Below are positions 16,767 to 24,261 of a DNA stretch of 30,429 bases, one piece after another (position 1 is the first letter of the stretch; the number at the start of each line of letters is the position of its first letter). The stretch is from CAZSPT01 sp964608895 (lineage in GTDB: Bacteria > Patescibacteriota > Patescibacteriia > 2-01-FULL-39-33). The translations under genes and the position numbers were made by a program. Under the pieces are notes generated by a model. That model was not told where the DNA came from. It saw nothing but the letters and a program-made list of their open reading frames with translations, and did no database searches. The stretch is taken from positions 1 to 30,429 of the forward strand of contig CAZSPT010000004.1 of NCBI GenBank assembly GCA_964608895.1, in the 5' to 3' direction.

Positions 16767-17780
16767 ATGGCGAAAAAAGCGATTTTTGACAAAAAAAATA
16801 TTCTGATTGCCGGAGGAGCCGGTTTTATTGGTTCTTATCTTTCTGATGAGTTGGTCAAGGAGAATAAAGTGATTATTTTGGATAATTTTCTGACTGGGCG
16901 GGAAGAAAACATTTCCCAGCTTTTTCAGAATCCTGATTTTGCTTTGGTCCGCCAGGATGTCGCCGAATCTTTTAAGTTGGAGAGCCAGCCCGGCTTGGAA
17001 AAATTCAAGTTGAAATTTCAAGGTCTTCAGGAAATTTATTATCTTGCTTCTCCGACTTCTCCCAAAGCCTATCTTAATCATCCTTTGAAAACTTTGGCGG
17101 CCAATTCTCTCGGCTTGAAGAACTGCCTTGATTTGGCGGTGGAATCAAAAGCTAAATTTCTTTATCTTTCTAGCGCCGCCGTCTACGGCTCTCCAACTTC
17201 CCAGCAGCCGATTAAAGAAAATTTTCTCGGTCAAGTTGACCAGCTGGCCGAGCGTTCCTGTTATGCCGAGGGTCAGCGATTCGGTGAAGCTTTGGTTAAT
17301 AGCTATCGGATTAAACATAATCTTGACGCTAAGATTATTCGGGTTTCCAATTGCTACGGTCCTCGGATGGACTGGGAAGACGGCCGGATGATTCCGGAGC
17401 TGATTACTACTGCTTTGTCCGGCCGGCCGCCGATTGTTTACGGCGAAAAAGGGGATCTTGGCTGCTATTTTTATATTTCCGACTTAATTAAGGCCTTGAT
17501 TGAAATGATGGCTGGTCCGGCGGCCGGTCCGTTTAACGTTGGTTCTCCTTGGCAGACGACTTTTGGAGAAATTGCCGAAAAAGTCGTTCAACTGGCCGGA
17601 AGCAAAAAAAAACCAAAATACCGGAAACGCGATCAGTCAATGATTCTCCAACCGGTTTTGGATATTAGGGCAATTAAGAAAGAGCTTGGCTGGTTTCCGG
17701 TTGTTTTGCTGGAAAAAGGCCTTGAGCAGACGATTGAATATTTCAAAGGCCAGCAGGATGTTTTGCGGCCGAAAATTTAA
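16767..17780 (+). CDS. NAD-dependent epimerase/dehydratase, UDP-glucuronate decarboxylase-like, with altered YxxxK motif
   Basis: An extended SDR of 337 residues. The NAD loop GGAGFIGS is at 16-23, followed by ILDNFLTG, YYLASPTSPKAY, LSSAAVYGSP, RSCYAEGQR, SNCYGPRMDWEDGRM and CYFYISDL, which closely follow the UDP-glucuronate decarboxylase (UXS) pattern. The expected catalytic YxxxK is Tyr166-AEG-Gln170: the lysine is replaced by glutamine (codon CAG). The lysine normally lowers the tyrosine pKa and binds the nicotinamide ribose, so activity may be reduced, altered or lost. No other defect is seen; the gene is full length with a good promoter. It could make UDP-xylose, a related 4-keto sugar, or act as a binding protein. 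Confidence 0.85.
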   Translation: MAKKAIFDKKNILIAGGAGFIGSYLSDELVKENKVIILDNFLTGREENISQLFQNPDFALVRQDVAESFKLESQPGLEKFKLKFQGLQEIYYLASPTSPKAYLNHPLKTLAANSLGLKNCLDLAVESKAKFLYLSSAAVYGSPTSQQPIKENFLGQVDQLAERSCYAEGQRFGEALVNSYRIKHNLDAKIIRVSNCYGPRMDWEDGRMIPELITTALSGRPPIVYGEKGDLGCYFYISDLIKALIEMMAGPAAGPFNVGSPWQTTFGEIAEKVVQLAGSKKKPKYRKRDQSMILQPVLDIRAIKKELGWFPVVLLEKGLEQTIEYFKGQQDVLRPKI

Positions 17781-17782
17781 CT

Positions 17783-18445
17783 ATGAAAGTTTTGGTAATC
17801 GTTCCCGCCTATAATGAAGCCGACCGAATTGCCGGAACGGTTCGGGAAATAATCAGAGTCGGCTTTCCGGTTTTGGCGGTTGACGACGGTTCAGAAGATG
17901 AAACCGCTTCTCGGGCCCGGGCGGCCGGCGCTCGGACGGTGAGTCATCCGGTTAATCGCGGTCAAGGAGCGGCTCTTCAAACCGGAATTGAATATTTTCT
18001 GGCCGGTAATTATCAAATCGGAGTTTTTTTTGACGCTGATGGTCAGATGGCGGCTGAGGAAATTTTCCAGCTGATTAAACCTTTGGAAAGCGGAAAGGCT
18101 GAAGTGGCGCTCGGTTCCCGGTTTTTAGGGAAAGCTGAAGGAATTTCCCGGCCGAGATTGGTTGTTTTAAAACTCGCTTTGGTCTTTAGCCGATTAACAA
18201 CCGGTCTAAAAATCACCGACGTCCATAATGGTTTTCAGGCTTGGAGCCGCCGGGCGCTGGAAAAGATAGAACTAACCCAGGACCGCCAGGCCTATGCTTC
18301 GGAAATTTTAGAGGAGATTGCCGCTAAAAAATTTAATTATCAGGAAGTGCCGGTGACTATTCGTTATTTTTTAGACTCCCGGAAAAAAAGTCAGAGTATT
18401 TTCAACGCTTTTAGTATTATTTGGGATTTGTTTTTTCGGCGTTGA
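17783..18445 (+). CDS. GT2 polyprenyl-phosphate sugar synthase-like glycosyltransferase
   Basis: A 220-residue GT-A protein: IVPAYNEADRI at the start, VDDGSEDET at 33-41, NRGQGAALQTGI near 58-69, the metal-binding DADGQ at 84-88, LGSRFLG, and DVHNGFQAWSRRAL. This is the DPM1 or dolichol/undecaprenyl-phosphate sugar synthase pattern, lacking the C-terminal membrane helices of longer members. It likely charges a lipid carrier with one sugar. The DUF2304 protein encoded 0.5 kb downstream is a common partner of such enzymes and may supply membrane anchoring. It begins 2 nt after the epimerase stop and is followed by the small hypothetical gene. Confidence 0.9.
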   Translation: MKVLVIVPAYNEADRIAGTVREIIRVGFPVLAVDDGSEDETASRARAAGARTVSHPVNRGQGAALQTGIEYFLAGNYQIGVFFDADGQMAAEEIFQLIKPLESGKAEVALGSRFLGKAEGISRPRLVVLKLALVFSRLTTGLKITDVHNGFQAWSRRALEKIELTQDRQAYASEILEEIAAKKFNYQEVPVTIRYFLDSRKKSQSIFNAFSIIWDLFFRR

Positions 18446-18459
18446 TAAATAAAAATAAT

Positions 18460-18948
18460 ATGTCAACTGAATTTTATTTCCCCCAAAAAAACGGTTCTGA
18501 AGGAGAAGGAACCAATGGCCGGGAAGCTGCTGATTTAGAGCAGTTAAAGGAAACAGTTTCTCCCGAACAGTCGGTTGATTCCCAAAAAATCGGAGATTTT
18601 CAAGAATCTTCGGAATTTAAATCTCCGGAAGCTCAAGTTGAAAATATTTCTCAATCCTCTGGATTTGGCGAGCTTTATTCCGTTCTTTTGAATGAAGTTA
18701 GTTTTTTGGAAACCAGCCAAGGCCGTCAGTCGGCCCTGGAGGCGATTGAGTCAATAGAGCCGGTTAGGATATTTGTCAAACAAGACGATAATTTAAGGCG
18801 GTTGGCTGAAAATGATTCAGAAACTCATCAAGAAGTTAAAAGTCTTCTCCGGAGAATTACCCGAGATTCAGGATTAAGAAAGAAGGTGATTAAGCTGGTC
18901 AATCAGTTAATTGAGCGGAAATGGCGCCAGCTTGGCGGTAATAACTGA
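18460..18948 (+). CDS. Hypothetical protein with acidic disordered N-terminus
   Basis: I do not recognise this 162-residue protein. ATG 18460 is preferred to the upstream TTG at 18421, which would overlap the GT2 gene. The first 70 or so residues are rich in Glu, Ser, Gln and Gly and look disordered. The rest is helical, with a basic end (SLLRRITRD, then LRKKVIKLVNQLIERKWRQL) that could bind a membrane surface, nucleic acid or a partner protein. There is no signal peptide or membrane segment. Its place between the GT2 and DUF2304 genes, 14 and 5 nt away, suggests it belongs to that complex or operon. Confidence 0.7.
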   Translation: MSTEFYFPQKNGSEGEGTNGREAADLEQLKETVSPEQSVDSQKIGDFQESSEFKSPEAQVENISQSSGFGELYSVLLNEVSFLETSQGRQSALEAIESIEPVRIFVKQDDNLRRLAENDSETHQEVKSLLRRITRDSGLRKKVIKLVNQLIERKWRQLGGNN

Positions 18949-18953
18949 ATTTT

Positions 18954-19286
18954 ATGGTTATCCAGTATTTTTTGCTTTTAATTATCGCAATTATCGTTAT
19001 CCGGCTTATTTGTCAGTTTCAGCAGAAGCAAATTGGCCGGGGAGTTTTTTTCGGCTGGCTGGTAATTTGGTTAGTGGCGGCGGTGATTGTCGCCCGGCCG
19101 AATTTGGCCAGTTTTCTGGCGCTGAAAGTCGGGGTGACCCGGGGAGCCGATTTGGCGATTTATCTTTCAATCGTCCTACTTTTTTATCTTTTGTTTCGAA
19201 TGCTCGTTAGAATCAATAAATTGGAAAAAACCATCACCAAGCTGGCCCGGCGGCTCGCTCTTAAAGACGATTCCCGAGAGGAATAA
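18954..19286 (+). CDS. DUF2304 membrane protein
   Basis: A 110-residue protein with three hydrophobic helices (about 4-20, 30-47 and 65-84), followed by a cytoplasmic tail with the conserved-looking RINKLEKTITKLARRLAL coiled-coil segment. The pattern matches DUF2304 proteins, which usually accompany DPM1-like GT2 genes and are thought to anchor or assist them. Here the GT2 is two genes upstream. The tail could contact the GT2 or the hypothetical protein encoded just before it. Starts 5 nt after that gene. Confidence 0.85.
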   Translation: MVIQYFLLLIIAIIVIRLICQFQQKQIGRGVFFGWLVIWLVAAVIVARPNLASFLALKVGVTRGADLAIYLSIVLLFYLLFRMLVRINKLEKTITKLARRLALKDDSREE

Positions 19287-19304
19287 TTTTCGACTTTAAT
19301 TTCA

Positions 19305-20168
19305 ATGATTAACCAGAGACCGATTTTAGTTACCGGCGCCCATCGAAGCGGTACTACCTGGCTGGGAAAAATGCTTTCCCAACCTTGGTCGGTGAGATAT
19401 ATTTCCGAACCGTTTAATCCCAAAACCGGCTTAAGGATTTTTCAGCGCTGGTTTCAGTATTTAACTGAAGAGACCGGCCGGCCTTATCGCCGGGAAATTT
19501 CTCGGCTTTTGAAATTCCGGGGGCGATTCCGGCCGAGCGGTCCGGCTTTCAAGTATTGGTTGAATAATTTTCAACCCGGTCAGAAAAGACCGCTGATTAA
19601 AGATCCAATTGCCTGTCTTTCAGCCGGCTGGCTAAGCGACCAATTTCAGTGCCAGACGGTGGTGATTGTCCGCCATCCCGCCGCTTTTTATTTAAGCCTA
19701 AAAAGATTGAATTGGCGGTTTGATTTTGGAAATTTTCTTTCTCAGCCGGCTTTGATGAGAGATTTTTTAAATCCATTCCGCCGAGAGATGTTGGCGGCCG
19801 AATGTTTTCCTGAAGAAGCGGCCGTCCTTTGGAAGTGTCTTTATTTTGTTCTTGACGCTTTAGCTGAAAGCCATCCTGATTGGCTGGTCTGCCGCCATCA
19901 AGACCTCGCTCGGACGCCAGAGCGGGAAATTCACCGCCTTTACCGCCGGCTTGGTCTGAATTTCACTCCTGAAATAAGCCGGAAAATTTCCAAATATTGT
20001 CAAGCCGGCCGGGTTGCCGCCCGGCCGAACCGCGCTTTGGAATTAAAACGGGACAGTCAAAAGTTGGCCGATTCTTGGAAAGACCGCTTAAGCCGTTCGG
20101 AAATTGAAATTTTAAAAAAAATCACCGCCCCGGTGGCGGAAAAATATTATTCAAATTCAGATTGGTAG
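19305..20168 (+). CDS. PAPS-dependent sulfotransferase
   Basis: A 287-residue cytoplasmic sulfotransferase that would move sulfate from PAPS to a hydroxyl of a carbohydrate or lipid. The 5'-phosphosulfate loop GAHRSGTTWLGKML is at 11-24, with the usual RSGTTWL wording; the 3'-phosphate motif VVIVRHPAAFYLSLKR is at 119-134 (Arg123, Ser131). The later VCRHQDLARTPEREIHRLY segment is typical of bacterial Sulfotransfer_1/3-like proteins. It is embedded among glycosyltransferase genes, so sulfation of the surface glycan is likely. No PAPS synthesis genes are visible here. It ends 4 nt before the next GT2. Confidence 0.88.
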   Translation: MINQRPILVTGAHRSGTTWLGKMLSQPWSVRYISEPFNPKTGLRIFQRWFQYLTEETGRPYRREISRLLKFRGRFRPSGPAFKYWLNNFQPGQKRPLIKDPIACLSAGWLSDQFQCQTVVIVRHPAAFYLSLKRLNWRFDFGNFLSQPALMRDFLNPFRREMLAAECFPEEAAVLWKCLYFVLDALAESHPDWLVCRHQDLARTPEREIHRLYRRLGLNFTPEISRKISKYCQAGRVAARPNRALELKRDSQKLADSWKDRLSRSEIEILKKITAPVAEKYYSNSDW

Positions 20169-20172
20169 TTTT

Positions 20173-21228
20173 ATGGCTCCAAAAAAAGTTACTATTGTTA
20201 TCGTCACTCACAACGGACGTTCTTACCTCCCGGACTGTTTGGAAAGTGTTTTTCGCCAGGATTATCCCCGGTCGTTGGTCAAAGTGGTGGTTGTTGACAA
20301 TAATTCCAGCGACAGTACCGTCGGCTATTTGAAGGAAAAGTATTCTGACCGAATTGAGCTTTTGGAAAATCAGGAGAATCAGGGGTTTGCCAAAGCGAAT
20401 AATCAAGGTTATCTTCTGGCGAAAAAAAATCGGGCCGATTATCTTGTCCTGCTTAATCAGGATACGGTTGTTGAGGAAAACTGGCTTCGGCGATTGGTTG
20501 AAACCGCCAAAACCAGCCGTCAAATCGCGGCGGTCCAGCCAAAGCTTCTTCTTTATCCGGAAAAAGATAAAATTAACAGTTTTGGCAATACGATTCATTT
20601 TCTCGGGTTTGCTTTTTGCAATCGTTACCGCTGGAAGAATCAGCAGCCGGAGCGGGAGCCGTTTCCGGTTCCTTATCCTTCGGGAGCCGCCTGTTTGTTG
20701 AAGATTTCCGCTTTGGACAAAGTCGGGCTTTTTGACCCTGAGCTGTTTGTTTATCACGAAGATGTTGATTTGGGCTGGCGGCTGCGGTTGGCCGGTTATC
20801 AAGTTGTTTTTGATCCTTTGGCGGTTGTCTGCCACAAATACCGTTATAGCAAGGCAAAATACAAATTTTATTATATGGAGCGCAACCGACTGATCGTTTT
20901 TTTAAAAAATTATCGGATTGCCACAATGATTCTTTTTTTGCCGGCTTTTCTGGTAATGGAGCTGGGGTTGCTGTTTTTTTCTCTGAAAAATGGGTGGTTT
21001 TGGGAAAAAGTAAAAGGTTTTGGCTGGTTTTTTCTTCATTGGCCGTCGGTTTTGGACAGCCGGTTTGATGTTCAGTTTCGGATTCGCAAAATAAGCGACC
21101 GCGAGATTCTCAAGCTCTTTGGCGGCTCAATCAAATTCCAAGAAGTTGATTGCCGATTGCTTCGCTGGTTGGTTAATCCGATGATGGAGCTTTATTTCCG
21201 GGTGATTAGAAAAATAATTTTTTGGTAG
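20173..21228 (+). CDS. GT2 glycosyltransferase (rhamnosyltransferase-like) with C-terminal membrane segment
   Basis: A 351-residue family 2 transferase: IVIVTHNGRSYLPDCLESVF near 8-27, VVVDNNSSDST, NQGFAKANNQG, the LLNQDT motif in place of DxD, and the acceptor-site YHEDVDLGWRLRLAGY. This arrangement is that of WbbL-type rhamnosyltransferases. Hydrophobic helices near 255-275 (TMILFLPAFLVMELGLLFF) could anchor it to the inner face of the membrane. It probably extends the lipid-linked glycan. It is the last gene of the + strand operon; its stop lies only 6 nt from the stop of convergent alr, leaving no room for a dedicated terminator. Confidence 0.9.
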   Translation: MAPKKVTIVIVTHNGRSYLPDCLESVFRQDYPRSLVKVVVVDNNSSDSTVGYLKEKYSDRIELLENQENQGFAKANNQGYLLAKKNRADYLVLLNQDTVVEENWLRRLVETAKTSRQIAAVQPKLLLYPEKDKINSFGNTIHFLGFAFCNRYRWKNQQPEREPFPVPYPSGAACLLKISALDKVGLFDPELFVYHEDVDLGWRLRLAGYQVVFDPLAVVCHKYRYSKAKYKFYYMERNRLIVFLKNYRIATMILFLPAFLVMELGLLFFSLKNGWFWEKVKGFGWFFLHWPSVLDSRFDVQFRIRKISDREILKLFGGSIKFQEVDCRLLRWLVNPMMELYFRVIRKIIFW

Positions 21229-21234
21229 TCGGAA

Positions 21235-22365
21235 TTATTGGTAACGGCGGATTATTCCTTCCCGAAGCCGCGAAACGATTTCATAGTTGATTGTTCCGGC
21301 TGCTTCGGCTAAATCTTCGGGAGTGATTGCCGCTCGGCCTTGTCGGCCGATAATAACAGCTTCGTCTTCCGGAGCGACTCCTTTAATTTCAGTAATGTCA
21401 ACAATAGTGATATTCATGCAGACCCGTCCGACAATCGGGGCTTTTTTTTCTTTGATTAAAATTTTTCCGCGGTTGCTTAAGCGGCGGTCAAGACCGTCGG
21501 AATAACCAATCGGCAGAATGGCCAGCCGGCTTGGCCGGCCGGTTTGATAACTTCGGCCGTAGCCGATTGGGCTGCCGGCCGGAACTTTTTTAATTTGAGC
21601 GACTTTTGTTTTTAGGCTTAGAGCCGGTTCAAGGAAAATTTTTCGTTCTTGGCAAATTTTGGCGACCGCTTTTCCGGGATAGTAGCCATAGGCGGCAATG
21701 CCCGGCCGGGCCAGTCCAAAAATTTTTTCAGGATGGAGCAGACAGCAGTCGCTTTTACTAAAATGAAAAATCAACGGCCGGGGGATAAGATTTTCAAGCT
21801 GTTTTTTTGCTTCCAAAAATCGTCGGAGCTGTTTCTGGAAATAACTTTGGTCTTCGGGATTGTCAGAATCGGCGAAATGAGTCGCCGCTCCTTCAAGCTT
21901 CAGGCCGGGCAAGTCTTCCAGAAGTTTGGCAAATTTGGGAATGTCTTCGGGAAAAATTCCCTGGCGGTGCATCCCGGTGTCTATTTTTAGATGGACGATT
22001 GCCTGCCGGCCGGTTTTTTCAGCCGTTTGGGAGAGGAGTTTCGCCCAGTCGGGGTCAAAAACAAAAGTTCGGATATTTAATTCGGGAATTGCCTGGAGCT
22101 CGGCTCGTTCAAGATAGCCGAGAAGAAGAAGCGGTTTGGTTATTCCGGCCGTTCGCAGTTTTTGGGCTTCGGCCAAAGAGTTGACCGCCAGCCAGTCAGC
22201 ACCGTTGCTTAAAAAAATTTTTCCGGTTTCAACCAGGCCGTGGCCGTAGGCGTTTGCTTTAAGGCAGGGCGCTAAAAGAGTTTTAAGGCCAATTTGCCGC
22301 CGAAGAACCGCTAAATTGCGTTTCAGGGCGGTTTGGGAAATTTCAATCCAGACTGGCTGTTCCAT
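21235..22365 (-). CDS. alr: Alanine racemase
   Basis: PLP enzyme interconverting L- and D-alanine for peptidoglycan. The 376 residues match the usual length. Lys36 in LKANAYGHG forms the PLP imine, Tyr269 in PIGYGRSYQTG is the opposite-face base, Arg220 in GLARPG contacts the pyridine nitrogen, and HLKIDTGMHRQG and THFADSD are in place. The GRVCMDQ motif reads GRVCMNITIVD here, so the Asp after Met317 is Asn, a small departure from the commonly cited sequence. It lies 17 nt downstream of the sulfotransferase gene on the same strand and is probably transcribed with it. It implies D-alanine-containing peptidoglycan. Confidence 0.95.
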   Translation of the reverse strand: MEQPVWIEISQTALKRNLAVLRRQIGLKTLLAPCLKANAYGHGLVETGKIFLSNGADWLAVNSLAEAQKLRTAGITKPLLLLGYLERAELQAIPELNIRTFVFDPDWAKLLSQTAEKTGRQAIVHLKIDTGMHRQGIFPEDIPKFAKLLEDLPGLKLEGAATHFADSDNPEDQSYFQKQLRRFLEAKKQLENLIPRPLIFHFSKSDCCLLHPEKIFGLARPGIAAYGYYPGKAVAKICQERKIFLEPALSLKTKVAQIKKVPAGSPIGYGRSYQTGRPSRLAILPIGYSDGLDRRLSNRGKILIKEKKAPIVGRVCMNITIVDITEIKGVAPEDEAVIIGRQGRAAITPEDLAEAAGTINYEIVSRLREGIIRRYQ

Positions 22366-22382
22366 ATTTATTCAAAAAATAA

Positions 22383-23018
22383 CTAAAAGGAATAATTAAG
22401 CAGTTTTAGGTCGGAGCGGTAGAGCTGGTTGACAATTTCTCGGGTTTCCTGGTTATAGTATCGGCGGTAGTCTTGATGGTTGGTTTGGTTTAGCCGGGGA
22501 AGTTTGGCGGTCAAACCGAGTCGTTGTCGGATTTTTTCAAAATCGGCCTGAAAATTTTCAAACCGGCCGAGAAAGTTAATTAGGAGCCGGTTTGAACGGT
22601 CAACCAAGAATTGGTTTTGCGGGCGGTAATGGTCGTCAAAAAGATGTTCAGGTTTTTTTCTCTCAACCGCCGGAGCGACTATTTCCAAAAGGAATTTTTT
22701 AAAGTCAAGATTTTTAGCGCGGCTTTGACGGCGATTTTTTTGCCAGAAAAATTCAGAAACAAGCCGATCAAAAGGATTTCGGACAAAAGCGAATTTGAAA
22801 TAATTTTCCCAGACTTCCCGACTAATTCTTTTTTTAATTTCGGCGGCGGTTAGATGCTGAAGAGCCCGACCGGCTTCAATTCCGAATAGAATTTCCGGAG
22901 CCGGAGCGACGCTTCCGCGATTATCTCGGCCGTGGATGCCGAGAACGGTCTCAAGGCTGCTGCCGCCGGTTTTCGGGATATGAATGAAAATTGTTTGGTA
23001 TTTTTCAGTAATTGGCAT
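22383..23018 (-). CDS. Sulfotransferase family 2-like protein
   Basis: The frame can be extended to 23150, but that would cover the start and promoter of the divergent glycosyltransferase; ATG at 23018-23016 (MPITEKYQ) places the PAPS loop at the normal position and gives 211 residues. The 5'-phosphosulfate loop is IFIHIPKTGGSSLETVLG (10-27) and the 3'-phosphate motif is FAFVRNPFDRLVSEFFW, which match the Sulfotransfer_2 (carbohydrate sulfotransferase) group, distinct from the RSGTTWL type at 19305. A C-terminal part with YRRYYNQETREIVNQLYRSDLK is typical. It probably sulfates glycan sugars. It leads a two-gene - strand unit with alr. Confidence 0.88.
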   Translation of the reverse strand: MPITEKYQTIFIHIPKTGGSSLETVLGIHGRDNRGSVAPAPEILFGIEAGRALQHLTAAEIKKRISREVWENYFKFAFVRNPFDRLVSEFFWQKNRRQSRAKNLDFKKFLLEIVAPAVERKKPEHLFDDHYRPQNQFLVDRSNRLLINFLGRFENFQADFEKIRQRLGLTAKLPRLNQTNHQDYRRYYNQETREIVNQLYRSDLKLLNYSF

Positions 23019-23019
23019 T

Positions 23020-23048
23020 TTGACTGAATTGGTTTGAGATATTATACT
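23020..23048 (+). promoter_or_regulatory. Near-consensus sigma70 promoter for the GT4 operon
   Basis: TTGACT (23020-23025), 17-nt spacer, TATACT (23043-23048); each box matches five of six consensus bases. The start site would be near 23055, 28 nt before ATG 23083. It is the best -35/-10 pair seen in the window. Confidence 0.75.
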
Positions 23049-23071
23049 TGATGATGTATCCATTCTACCAA
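23041..23071 (-). promoter_or_regulatory. Overlapping divergent promoter for the sulfotransferase-alr unit
   Basis: On the - strand a perfect TATAAT is the complement of 23046-23041, with TTGGTA about 19 nt upstream (23071-23066). The -10 box shares four bases with the -10 of the divergent + strand promoter, so both could not be occupied by polymerase at once. Confidence 0.5.
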
Positions 23072-23082
23072 AAAAAATTCCA

Positions 23083-24261
23083 ATGGCAAAGTTAAAAGTG
23101 GCGATTGTCAGCTGTGCTCTGCCGCCTGAAGGCGGGGGAATCGGCAACAATGCTTATTATCAAGCGGTTTTTCTGAGCCGGCTTGGCTGGGAGATAACCG
23201 TCTTTACTCCGGATTATCCCGGAATAAAGAAAATTAATCCTTCTGGATTTCAAATTCGTTATCTTTCCGGATTGACAGTCGGCAAAGCCGGCTGGTTGTT
23301 TTCGCTGTCCAAGGAACTGGCGGATTTTCAGTTGATACATCTTTATTACCCTTTTTTCGGGAGTGATTTAATTGTTGCTCGGGTCAAGAAAAAAAATCCC
23401 CAAAAAAAATTGATTCTTCATTATCAAATGGACCCGATTGGCCAAGGAGCGGTAAAAATTTTTTTTTCAATTTATCTTAAATTTTTTCTTTCCAAACTTT
23501 TGGAAGCGGCCGATAAAATTGCGGTTTTATCCCGGGATCACGCCGAGCATTCTCGGTTGGCCGGTTATTATTTCCGCCGGCCGGAAAAATTTTTTGAGCT
23601 GCCGAATGGAATTTCAGCCGAGCTTTTTTCTCCGGGAAAAAAAGACCCCGAGCTTCTGGCCGAGCTCGGTTTGAATCAAGACGACCGGTTGGCGGTTTTT
23701 GTCGGCGGTTTGGACGCCCGCCATTTTTTTAAAGGTTTGGAAGTTTTATTCAAAGCGGCCGCTGAATTGAGTCGGCCTTGGCCGAAATTTAGGCTTTTAA
23801 TTGTCGGCGGCGGCGGTTGGTTGGAAAAATACCGGCGGCTGGCCAAAGAACTTGGTTTGGCCGACAAAGTGGTTTTTGCCGGTTGGGTCGCCAATCAAGA
23901 GCTCCCTCGCTATTATCGGCTCGGTGATATTTTTGTCCTTCCTTCAACTGCCGCCACTGAAAGTTTTGGAATCGCCATTGCCGAAGCCCAGGCTTGCGGT
24001 TTGCCGGCGGTTGTCAGCGATTGGCCGGGTAGCCGGAGCACTCTGGAGCCGTTTAAGACTGGTTTACTGGTTAAGCCGGGCCGGCCGGATGATTTGGCTG
24101 AAAAAATTGAACGACTTTTAAGAGATAGAAAATTAGCCGAGGAAATGGGCGAGCGGGCCGGCCGTCAAGCCAGGGAAAAATACGATTGGTCGGCACTGGC
24201 CGAAAAAATCTCCCGACTTTATAAAAAATTACTAAACGAGAATGATTACAAAAATAATTAA
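23083..24261 (+). CDS. GT4-family glycosyltransferase
   Basis: A 392-residue GT-B retaining transferase. The N-terminal glycine-rich loop PPEGGGIGNNAYYQA lies near 17-31, the hinge AVFVGGLDARHFFKGLEVL near 204-222, and the donor-binding part has LLIVGGGGWLEKYRRLA, VVFAGWVANQELPRYYRLGD and the EX7E motif ESFGIAIAEAQACGLP. This is the PimB/WbaZ-like pattern acting on nucleotide sugars at the cytoplasmic membrane face. Sugar identity cannot be told. It has a strong promoter and overlaps the VanZ-like gene by 20 nt. Confidence 0.92.
   Translation: MAKLKVAIVSCALPPEGGGIGNNAYYQAVFLSRLGWEITVFTPDYPGIKKINPSGFQIRYLSGLTVGKAGWLFSLSKELADFQLIHLYYPFFGSDLIVARVKKKNPQKKLILHYQMDPIGQGAVKIFFSIYLKFFLSKLLEAADKIAVLSRDHAEHSRLAGYYFRRPEKFFELPNGISAELFSPGKKDPELLAELGLNQDDRLAVFVGGLDARHFFKGLEVLFKAAAELSRPWPKFRLLIVGGGGWLEKYRRLAKELGLADKVVFAGWVANQELPRYYRLGDIFVLPSTAATESFGIAIAEAQACGLPAVVSDWPGSRSTLEPFKTGLLVKPGRPDDLAEKIERLLRDRKLAEEMGERAGRQAREKYDWSALAEKISRLYKKLLNENDYKNN

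Noticed and set aside
18421..18459. Upstream TTG start for the small hypothetical gene
   Set aside because: It would overlap the GT2 gene by 25 nt and adds residues unlike the rest of the protein; ATG 18460 is better placed.
20122..20835. Long open frame of 237 codons on the - strand
   Set aside because: It lies opposite a clear GT2 gene, has no family motifs and a composition typical of an antisense frame.
21649..22184. Two + strand frames of 113 and 125 codons
   Set aside because: They lie opposite alr, which has all catalytic residues; their translations show no recognisable motif.
23019..23150. 44-residue N-terminal extension of the - strand sulfotransferase
   Set aside because: It would overlap the start and promoter of the divergent GT4 gene, and its sequence (proline/serine rich, then mixed) is not part of the sulfotransferase fold; the PAPS loop sits correctly from the ATG at 23018.
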